Assembly (NCBI GenBank): GCA_023129265.1
Contig: JAGMCJ010000222.1
Coordinates: forward strand, 1-5,226
DNA: 5,226 nt
Reading direction: 5' to 3'
From: Thermoplasmata archaeon
Lineage (GTDB): Archaea; Thermoplasmatota; Thermoplasmata; RBG-16-68-12; JAGMCJ01
Shown here: positions 1 through 4,935 of the stretch, piece by piece
Layout: every line of letters begins with the position of its first letter
How positions within the stretch are numbered: position 1 is the first letter of the stretch
The notes under the pieces: model-generated
Database searches by the model: none
The model's input: only the letters and a program-made list of their open reading frames with translations
What the model was told of the DNA's origin: nothing
Program-made: the position numbers and the translations under genes

Positions 1-386
1 TCGGATATGGAAGCATCGAACTCGCTCGGAAGCTTGACGGGACACTTCTCTGCACATATGCCGAAGGCGAAGCACTTCTCCTCGTCCACGTATCTCGGCT
101 TCTTTCGTATGACGGCGGTGAAGTTGCCCTTCTCTCCTTCCAGTCCGATTAGGTCCGCGTTCGTGACCAGCTCTATGTTCGGATGCCTTCCCGCTTCAAC
201 GAGCTTGGGGGACAGTATGCACATGGAGCAGTCGTTCGTGGGGAACGTCTTGTCCAGCTGTGCCATCCGGCCCCCGATGAACGGAGAGCTTTCGAGAATA
301 ATCGCCTTGCGACCGGCATCCGCTACGTCAAGGGCGCTCTGAATGCCGGCGATTCCTCCTCCTATCACCAGGACGCCTTTGTCCAA
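1..386 (-). CDS. hdrA: HdrA-like FAD/iron-sulfur oxidoreductase, N-terminal part (runs off the left edge)
   Basis: The first 128 residues of a protein related to heterodisulfide reductase subunit A are visible; the 3' end lies outside the window. The FAD-binding Rossmann motif GGGIAG is at residues 9-14 and IGGRMAQLDKTFPT at 37-50. They are followed by D-C-S-M-C-I-L-S-P-K with C53 and C56, all typical of HdrA. The protein starts directly at the FAD domain, so it lacks the extra N-terminal iron-sulfur domain of methanogen HdrA. A ferredoxin-like motif begins at C105, with C111 and C115, but the expected second cysteine is F108 (CFAFGIC...CP). The TTG start at 386 directly follows the korC TAG in the same frame and has GGTGG 8 bases upstream; it puts GVLVIGGG at the N-terminus, as the family expects. 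HdrA proteins pass or bifurcate electrons between flavin and ferredoxin. Here the likely partner is the Kor complex, but a methanogenic role cannot be inferred. Confidence 0.9.
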   Translation of the reverse strand, partial: MDKGVLVIGGGIAGIQSALDVADAGRKAIILESSPFIGGRMAQLDKTFPTNDCSMCILSPKLVEAGRHPNIELVTNADLIGLEGEKGNFTAVIRKKPRYVDEEKCFAFGICAEKCPVKLPSEFDASIS

Positions 387-935
387 CTAGCTCGCCACCG
401 AATGCTTGCCGTATTCGTATCCCTTCTCAAAGGCTTCGAGGTTGAGGTCTTCAGTTCCCTTCGGGACTGAGTCCAGGACGGATTTCTTCATGGCATCGTG
501 GCTTACCACGTCCGCCACGGCTGCCAGGAACCCGAGCATCACGATGTTGGCGACGATCTTCTTTCCCAGCTCTTCCGCGATTCTCGTCGCGGGAGCCTTG
601 AAGACTTTGTTCTTCTTCCTGAACGCCGACGCGTCTACGAGGTCCTCGTCCACGATCAAGATGGCATCGTCCGCTATCTTGCCATGGTACTCATTGAAAG
701 CGTCCTGGGACATTAGGACGAGGACGTCGGGAACAGTCCCCATCGGGTAGTTGATGTCCTCGTCGCTGATGATGACATCCGCGTGGCAGGACCCGCCTCG
801 TGCCTCCGGCCCATAGGACTGCGTCTGGACGGCTTCCTTCTCCTCATAGATTGCGACCGCCTTCCCCAGAATGAAGCCCGCTAGGATTATTCCCTGGCCG
901 CCGAAGCCACCCACACGAACCTCCTTTCGGCTCAC
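387..935 (-). CDS. korC: 2-oxoacid:ferredoxin oxidoreductase, gamma subunit (KorC)
   Basis: This 182-residue protein is the gamma subunit of the ferredoxin-dependent 2-oxoacid oxidoreductase family, at its usual length of about 180. The family signature GGFGGQGIILAG is at residues 9-20, and QSYGPEARGGSCHADV follows at about 40-55. The gamma domain packs against the alpha and beta subunits and helps form the CoA and active-site region; the enzyme is cytosolic. The GTG start at 935 overlaps the korB TGA in a GTGA, with GGGG 8 bases upstream, a fair ribosome site. A stronger GGAGG at 924..920 sits 5 bases before a second in-frame GTG at 914, which would give a 175-residue form lacking most of the first beta strand. 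I prefer 935 because relatives have several residues before GFGGQG. The stop is TAG at 389..387, followed at once by the HdrA-like gene. Confidence 0.95.
   Translation of the reverse strand: MSRKEVRVGGFGGQGIILAGFILGKAVAIYEEKEAVQTQSYGPEARGGSCHADVIISDEDINYPMGTVPDVLVLMSQDAFNEYHGKIADDAILIVDEDLVDASAFRKKNKVFKAPATRIAEELGKKIVANIVMLGFLAAVADVVSHDAMKKSVLDSVPKGTEDLNLEAFEKGYEYGKHSVAS
395..399 (-). promoter_or_regulatory. Possible ribosome binding site of the HdrA-like gene (GGTGG)
   Basis: GGTGG lies within the last codons of korC, 8 bases before TTG 386. It is only a partial match, but it argues that the HdrA-like protein is started separately rather than made by reading through the korC TAG. Confidence 0.45.
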
Positions 936-1804
936 TTTATCAACCCCTTTGCCCTGAGCATTTGTTCCTCCAGGTCGAGATAGGTCGGTCGCTCCGTGTC
1001 CACGAAATCGCCCACCACGATGGGCTCCTCCCCGCGCATATGGAGTACCATCTCATCCCAGGAGGCGTCGTTCTTTATCACGGACTTCTCTCTGTAGTAT
1101 CTCAGCTCCTCAAGCCCTTCCCCCAGCTTGTTCGGCCTGCCAAAGCCAACTGGGCATGGGCATATGATCTCAATAAACGTGAAACCCCTCTTCTGGAGAG
1201 CCTTCTCCATGGACTTCTCGAGATGACGACAGTGCAGGGTCGTCCATCGAGACACGTAGACGGCGCCGAGCGCCGCCGCCAAGTGGGGGAGATTGAGAGG
1301 ATGCTCGAAATTCCCGTAGCGGGTCGTCGTTGTCCTCGCCTCGACCGGTGTCGTCGGTCCTTGCTGACCGCCAGTCATCCCGTAGTTGAAGTTGTTGACG
1401 CAGATGACGTTGATGTCGATGTTCCTCCTTGCCGCGTGCAGGAAGTGGTTCCCGCCTATGGCGAAGAGGTCGCCGTCCCCGCTGAAGACGGTCACACAGA
1501 GCTCTGGATTGGCGATTTTGAGCCCCGTTGCGAACGGTATCGCCCTCCCGTGGGTCGTGTGATAGGAATCGACCTTGACGTACCCCGCTATCCTTCCAGT
1601 GCATCCGATTCCGGACAACAGCACCTGTTTCTTCAGAGGAATGTCAACCCTCTCGATTGCCTGGGCATAGCAGGTCATCGCGGACCCGAGCCCACAGCCT
1701 GGACACCATATGTGGGGAAGCCGGTCCTGTCTCAGGATGTGATCTAGCGGGTGCTCTTCAACGGTCTCTATCCTGCCCTTGTCGTTTGCTCCTTTCGCAC
1801 TCAC
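932..1804 (-). CDS. korB: 2-oxoglutarate:ferredoxin oxidoreductase, beta (TPP-binding) subunit (KorB)
   Basis: This 290-residue subunit binds thiamine diphosphate and one [4Fe-4S] cluster. WCPGCG (C34, C37) and IGCTGR (C68), with C217 in CPCP, are the likely four cluster ligands. GDGDLFAIGG at 109-118 followed by NNFNYGMTGGQQ at 137-148 is the TPP/Mg2+ motif. FEHPLNLPHLA and VSRWTTLH in the second half are typical of the KorB branch rather than the pyruvate enzymes. With KorA it decarboxylates the 2-oxoacid and moves electrons from the TPP intermediate to ferredoxin. The open frame continues upstream to 2140 inside korA, but the GTG at 1804 is the real start. It has a perfect GGAGGTGA (1816..1809) 4 bases upstream, overlaps the korA stop as GTGA, and gives a normal family length. 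Substrate is inferred as 2-oxoglutarate; a branched-chain 2-oxoacid is the alternative. Confidence 0.95.
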   Translation of the reverse strand: MSAKGANDKGRIETVEEHPLDHILRQDRLPHIWCPGCGLGSAMTCYAQAIERVDIPLKKQVLLSGIGCTGRIAGYVKVDSYHTTHGRAIPFATGLKIANPELCVTVFSGDGDLFAIGGNHFLHAARRNIDINVICVNNFNYGMTGGQQGPTTPVEARTTTTRYGNFEHPLNLPHLAAALGAVYVSRWTTLHCRHLEKSMEKALQKRGFTFIEIICPCPVGFGRPNKLGEGLEELRYYREKSVIKNDASWDEMVLHMRGEEPIVVGDFVDTERPTYLDLEEQMLRAKGLIK

Positions 1805-2937
1805 TTCGTCACCTCCTTTATCTTCTGCAGAACCGCTTCCGGTGACAGCATACCTCCACCTGCGTGGGTAACGCTGAGGACCCTCCCGGAGGCGAACCTC
1901 TCCACCTCTCGGGAGATCTGTCCCATGTTGATCTCCGGGACCACGAACACCTTCGCACTCTCCGCGAGCTCCTTTATCCGCTTCTCGGGAAATGGCCAGA
2001 CGGTGATCAGGCGCATGAGACCGGCCTTTATCCCATCCTTCCTCGCGATGTTTACCGCCCTTCCAGCAGATCTTGATGCCGCACCGTAGGAAACGACGAC
2101 GATGTCCGCATCTTCCGTCATGACTTCCTCGAACTCCCATATCTCGGGCGCGTGCCTCCTAATCTTCTCGATTAGGCGGGTGACCATCTCGTGCTGGGTC
2201 TCCTCATCGATTACGGGATACCCGCGGGAATCGTGGGTCAGCCCGGTGACATGTATGGCATAGCCCTCTCCCGCAAGTGCCATCGGCGGGATGAGGTCCT
2301 TGTCTGGCTTGAATGGAAGGTAGTTCTTCTTGCGCTTTGGCCTCTTTCGAGACACGAGCTTTATCTTCTTTGGCCCAGGAATCACGACCCTCTCGGTCAT
2401 GTGGCCGATGATCTCATCCGCCATGACGAAGACGGGCTGGCGGTACCTCTCTGCCGCGTTGAAGGCCTTGATCGTAAGGTCGAACATCTCCTGGCATGAG
2501 TTGGGAACGTAGGCGATTGCTTCGTAGTCACCGTGGGAGCCCCATTGGGCCTGCATCATGTCGGCCTGTCCCGCCAGAGTGGGCAATCCCGTTGACGGTC
2601 CTCCCCTCTGGACATTGACGATGACGCACGGCGTTTCCGTCACTATCCCGAGCCCGATGTTCTCCTGCATCAGGCTGAATCCAGGACCGGACGTCGCCGT
2701 CATCGACTTGGCACCCGCACACGAGGCACCGAGAACAGCCGCGAGGCTTGCAATCTCGTCCTCCATTTGGATGTAATGTCCGCCCACTTGCGGGAGGCGC
2801 AAGGCCATCCTTTCGGCGGTCTCCGTCGCGGGCGTAATCGGATAGCCTCCGAAGAAGTCGCAACCAGCGGCCAGAGCACCTTCCGCACACGCGATGTCGC
2901 CCAGCATGAAATGCCTTCCCGTGAGTACCGCTTTCAT
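1801..2937 (-). CDS. korA: 2-oxoglutarate:ferredoxin oxidoreductase, alpha subunit (KorA)
   Basis: This 378-residue subunit carries the pyrimidine-binding and transketolase C-terminal domains of the enzyme that converts 2-oxoglutarate, CoA and oxidised ferredoxin to succinyl-CoA, CO2 and reduced ferredoxin. GGYPITPATE is at residues 30-39, QMEDEIASLAAVLGAS at 57-72 (containing the acidic residues E59 and E61), ATSGPGFSLM at 81-90 and QRGGPSTGLPT at 110-120. WGSHGDYE and LTHDSRGYP further on are typical of KorA proteins. The C-terminal third (DADIVVVSYGAASRSAGRA onward) is the transketolase C-terminal fold. The ATG at 2937 overlaps the korD TGA as ATGA and has GGAGG (2949..2945) 7 bases upstream. 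The stretch around residues 195-212 is a lysine/arginine-rich linker. No truncation or frameshift is visible. The gene lies between korD and korB, the usual order for four-subunit archaeal and anaerobe enzymes. Confidence 0.96.
   Translation of the reverse strand: MKAVLTGRHFMLGDIACAEGALAAGCDFFGGYPITPATETAERMALRLPQVGGHYIQMEDEIASLAAVLGASCAGAKSMTATSGPGFSLMQENIGLGIVTETPCVIVNVQRGGPSTGLPTLAGQADMMQAQWGSHGDYEAIAYVPNSCQEMFDLTIKAFNAAERYRQPVFVMADEIIGHMTERVVIPGPKKIKLVSRKRPKRKKNYLPFKPDKDLIPPMALAGEGYAIHVTGLTHDSRGYPVIDEETQHEMVTRLIEKIRRHAPEIWEFEEVMTEDADIVVVSYGAASRSAGRAVNIARKDGIKAGLMRLITVWPFPEKRIKELAESAKVFVVPEINMGQISREVERFASGRVLSVTHAGGGMLSPEAVLQKIKEVTK
1809..1816 (-). promoter_or_regulatory. Ribosome binding site of korB (GGAGGTGA)
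   Basis: A perfect complement of the 16S 3' end, GGAGGTGA, ends 4 bases before the GTG at 1804. It lies inside the last codons of korA and decides the korB start against the much longer open frame upstream. Confidence 0.9.
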
Positions 2938-3197
2938 TCTCCTTCCTCCGTGTATATGGCTAGCTCAGGGCAGATGAGCATGCAGAAATTGCAGTTCATG
3001 CAGTCATCCTCCTTGCCGTCCGCGATCTTGGGCAGATGATACCCCTTCCTGTTGATCTCGTCCGACTCTTCGAGGACGCCCTTTGGACAGAACTCTATGC
3101 AGAATCCACATCCCTTGCACCTGTCCGGGATTATGTATATGTGCCCCTTCGGTGTCTTGATCTTGTCTTTGTCAAGCGGTCTGCGCCAGTACTTCAA
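2934..3197 (-). CDS. korD: 2-oxoacid:ferredoxin oxidoreductase, delta (2x[4Fe-4S] ferredoxin) subunit (KorD)
   Basis: This 87-residue ferredoxin-like subunit has two complete cluster motifs: C27-x2-C30-x2-C33-x3-C37-P and C66-x2-C69-x2-C72-x3-C76-P. Together they hold two [4Fe-4S] clusters that carry electrons from the KorB cluster to external ferredoxin. It is the first gene of the leftward operon. The start is a TTG at 3197. An in-frame TAG lies only two codons upstream (3203..3201), so the start cannot lie further out. GGAGG at 3211..3207, 9 bases away, supports it. Starting further downstream would remove the conserved lead-in to the first cluster. The 3' end overlaps korA by four bases. 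A stand-alone ferredoxin is unlikely given this context. Confidence 0.94.
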   Translation of the reverse strand: MKYWRRPLDKDKIKTPKGHIYIIPDRCKGCGFCIEFCPKGVLEESDEINRKGYHLPKIADGKEDDCMNCNFCMLICPELAIYTEEGE

Positions 3198-3206
3198 GGA
3201 CTACAA

Positions 3207-3211
3207 CCTCC
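3207..3211 (-). promoter_or_regulatory. Ribosome binding site of korD (GGAGG) before a TTG start
   Basis: GGAGG lies 9 bases before TTG 3197. With the in-frame TAG at 3203..3201 it fixes the first gene of the operon to a TTG start. Confidence 0.75.
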
Positions 3212-3320
3212 GGAACCTCAGGATTCTCTGCGGGCGCAATGCCACAAAGCCCCCCGTCTATCCCATCTTGAAAACCGAACGCTGACCGAGTCTTGGAACG
3301 GACATCCATGGGGGGACCTC

Positions 3321-3336
3321 GTCTCGCCATCGAGAC
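3321..3336. promoter_or_regulatory. Perfect palindrome (GTCTCG-CCAT-CGAGAC) at the predicted kor transcription start
   Basis: Two 6-base arms are separated by 4 bases. The site lies about 25-40 bases downstream of the predicted minus-strand TATA box, so it covers the expected start of kor transcription. That is where an archaeal repressor would block the polymerase. It could instead form a small hairpin at the 5' end of the kor mRNA. Which protein binds, if any, is unknown; the adjacent duplicated winged-helix protein is the first candidate. Confidence 0.4.
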
Positions 3337-3357
3337 AGACGGAATTACATTTCAAGG

Positions 3358-3367
3358 AATATATAAG
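3358..3367 (-). promoter_or_regulatory. Predicted archaeal TATA box of the kor operon
   Basis: On the minus strand the sequence reads CTTATATATT, preceded by the purine-rich CAAATAAGA, which resembles a BRE plus TATA pair. With usual archaeal spacing, transcription would begin near 3336-3338, giving a leader of about 140 bases before korD. The core is nearly symmetrical (ATATAT), so it could also serve the plus strand. The call rests on sequence alone. Confidence 0.5.
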
Positions 3368-3413
3368 TCTTATTTGGAGAATCGCGGGGATAGGTCTTTC
3401 TTTTCAATATGTG

Positions 3414-3428
3414 GGAATATTTGGATTA
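3414..3428 (+). promoter_or_regulatory. Possible promoter element of the regulator gene
   Basis: The AT-rich stretch GGAATATTTGGATTA lies about 60 bases before the regulator ATG. If it is a TATA element, transcription would begin near 3448 and leave a leader of about 38 bases. The TATA-like site at 3358-3367 is an equally possible source, with a longer leader. No strong ribosome site accompanies either. Weak evidence. Confidence 0.25.
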
Positions 3429-3485
3429 TCGAACCTTCCCAAATGACGAAATACGCAATTCGGATGGAGGATATCGGGAACTCCC

Positions 3486-4589
3486 ATGAAAACCTTTTTG
3501 TCGATTCGCCTCCTACTGCAGTGTGTGAGAAAGGGTCATCTCTCAGACAACGAGAAGCGGGTGCTGCACGGCCTCGTTCATCACACGGACATGAAAGACC
3601 GCGAACTCAGCGACATCCTCGGGATGAAGCACTCCACGGTGACCACGATAAAGCACCGGTTGGCGAAGGAGGGCTACTTCTCGAGAAAGAGGATCCCCTA
3701 TCTCCAGGACCTCGGTTGCGAGATGCTTGGCGTGACGTACGCGGAGTTCAACCCGGCGGTCTCTGCGGAGGCCCGAGTGGAGAAGGCGAGGGAGAGGATC
3801 GAGATTTATGACGAGCTCTTCTATTCGGTCGGTGAGACGAACTACGGGTTCTCGCTGAGCTTTTCTAAGAACTACACGAACATCGAGAAGATCAGCGATA
3901 TCAGGACGCAGCTATTCGCTGAGCTTGGATTGCTGGAAGCGACCTTCCCGACGCAAATGGTCTTCCCTCTGGAGACCAGCGACATAGTAAGGTTCTTCGA
4001 CTACTCGAGGCTACTGGCCCATGACTTCGGCATAGACGATGAAGACGCGGAGAGCAGGGGGGAATTCGTGAAGGGCGATCCCGTCACTCTGAAAAACAGA
4101 GAGAAGATGGTGTTCTACGCTCTCGTGAACTACCCCGATGCCAGAGATGGGACCATTGCCGAGAAGACGGGGCTGTCCAAACACACGATATCCAACATCC
4201 GTAGGAGGCTGGAAGAGAGGGGATTGATCCGCACGATCACCATCCCGAATCTGGAGAAGCTCGGGTTCGAGATACTCTGCCTGGGCCACACGAGGTATAG
4301 TCCGAGGACACCCTTTGACAGCGGGACCATCGATATGAGCTATATCGACACCGAATCCGTGATGTTTCTCGCCGCCAAGAGATTCGAGAACTTCACGCTC
4401 TCGATTTACAAGACATATGAGGACTTCAAGGTCGAGAACTCCGCTCTAATCCGATACCTCAAGGAAAACGAGATGATTGCGGACATGCCCCTGATCCGGC
4501 TGTACAGCATTAAGCGGATGATCACGATAAAGGACCTGGTCTTCGGGCCGTTCGTCAAGCAGCTCCTGGATCTGAACGTGGACTTCTAG
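3486..4589 (+). CDS. Tandemly duplicated winged-helix transcriptional regulator, divergent from kor
   Basis: The 367-residue protein consists of two copies of one unit of about 166 residues, at 19-184 and 202-367. Each copy begins with a winged helix-turn-helix. LSDNEKRVLHGLV at 19-31 aligns without gaps with LKNREKMVFYALV at 202-214, and the match continues through I-P-x-L-x-x-L-G-x-E to residues 91 and 274, with about 22 identities in 73 positions. Likely recognition helices are about 49-60 and 232-243. The second part of each unit (SLSFSKNYTNIE against TLSIYKTYEDFK) looks like an effector or dimerisation domain; I do not recognise its ligand. The winged helix resembles the broad MarR/Lrp-type superfamily, but I cannot name a family. 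The ATG at 3486 has no well-spaced ribosome site: GGAGG at 3466-3470 is 15 bases away. The transcript may have a weak site, or the start may be TTG 3498 or GTG 3525. Its position next to the kor promoter suggests local control of kor, which is inference. Confidence 0.85.
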   Translation: MKTFLSIRLLLQCVRKGHLSDNEKRVLHGLVHHTDMKDRELSDILGMKHSTVTTIKHRLAKEGYFSRKRIPYLQDLGCEMLGVTYAEFNPAVSAEARVEKARERIEIYDELFYSVGETNYGFSLSFSKNYTNIEKISDIRTQLFAELGLLEATFPTQMVFPLETSDIVRFFDYSRLLAHDFGIDDEDAESRGEFVKGDPVTLKNREKMVFYALVNYPDARDGTIAEKTGLSKHTISNIRRRLEERGLIRTITIPNLEKLGFEILCLGHTRYSPRTPFDSGTIDMSYIDTESVMFLAAKRFENFTLSIYKTYEDFKVENSALIRYLKENEMIADMPLIRLYSIKRMITIKDLVFGPFVKQLLDLNVDF

Positions 4590-4864
4590 TCTCCAGCCCG
4601 CTTGTCCTCTCTTTCGAGCTCGAAGACGACTGGGTTCTTCGCATCTGGACAGCAGAGGACCGCCACGTCTGGATCCTCTTCCCACGGGAAGGAGCCGCCG
4701 AACTGCAGGACCCGGACCGCGGGGAAGATTGAGTTCATCGCGCTGGCGCATATCTTGCCCCTATCATCTGGATATATGAACTCCTCGCCCACAGTGTGAC
4801 CGACCGGGCATTCGCCACCTTCGAGTATTCTCGTCATTCTTATCTTGACCTTGCTGTGGGTCAT
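4586..4864 (-). CDS. TIGR04076 family small protein, function unknown
   Basis: This 92-residue protein matches what I recall of the TIGR04076 family in length and pattern: a KVKIRMTRI opening strand, ECPVGHTVGEEF at 18-29, C39 followed by SAMNSIFP, VLQFGGSFPW at 52-61, then CCPDAKNPVVFELER at 71-85. The cysteines at 19, 39, 71 and 72 could bind a metal or be redox-active, but no function is established that I know of. The frame is open back to 4936, but the ATG at 4864 is preferred. GGTGAT (4873..4868) precedes it by 3 bases, the correct phase for pairing with the 16S end, and the upstream 24 residues look unlike the family. It lies 71 bases downstream of the ferritin-like gene and is probably in its operon. 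Its TAG overlaps the TAG of the facing regulator gene in a CTAG. Confidence 0.85.
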   Translation of the reverse strand: MTHSKVKIRMTRILEGGECPVGHTVGEEFIYPDDRGKICASAMNSIFPAVRVLQFGGSFPWEEDPDVAVLCCPDAKNPVVFELEREDKRAGD

Positions 4865-4867
4865 CTC

Positions 4868-4873
4868 ATCACC
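4868..4873 (-). promoter_or_regulatory. Ribosome binding site of the TIGR04076-like gene (GGTGAT)
   Basis: GGTGAT ends 3 bases before ATG 4864. The same phase of the anti-Shine-Dalgarno sequence would place a GGAGG about 7 bases from the start, so the spacing is normal. It favours this ATG over the longer open frame. Confidence 0.75.
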
Positions 4874-4935
4874 ACTTGTGCAGGGACCGTGTGTTCCCGA
4901 AGACCGTTCTGTCGAGCACCAAGCAACGTCTCTCA

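Larger units (their letters stand above)
3198..3485. other. Divergent intergenic region between korD and the regulator
   Basis: This 288-base spacer contains no convincing gene. Its middle (about 3340-3460) is clearly richer in A+T than the surrounding genes and holds the likely promoters for both directions. The kor side (3198-3335) would be a leader of about 138 bases with a palindrome and complementary C6/G6 runs. The regulator side holds ggaatat and tatttgga elements that occur twice (3356-3378 and 3414-3425). Confidence 0.8.

Noticed and set aside
387..389. korC TAG as a pyrrolysine codon
   Set aside because: KorC already has its normal length, the next gene begins exactly as HdrA-like proteins do, and TAG serves as a plain stop in other genes here. 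Retained only as a test in the junction finding.
962..1747. Long open frame on the plus strand opposite korB (261 residues)
   Set aside because: Its translation has no recognisable domain, while the opposite strand encodes an unmistakable KorB. It is an antisense shadow in GC-rich DNA.
1805..2140. Upstream extension of the korB reading frame (open to 2140)
   Set aside because: It runs inside korA in another frame, gives no KorB-like sequence, and a perfect ribosome site fixes the start at GTG 1804.
3476..3485. Inverted repeat GGGA-AC-TCCC just before the regulator ATG
   Set aside because: The arms are 4 bases with a 2-base gap, too short to separate from chance without conservation data.
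3293..3811. Open frame on the plus strand crossing the spacer into the regulator gene (172 residues)
   Set aside because: After the spacer its translation becomes low-complexity, Arg/Gly/Pro-rich sequence typical of a shifted frame, and the overlapping regulator frame is well conserved internally.
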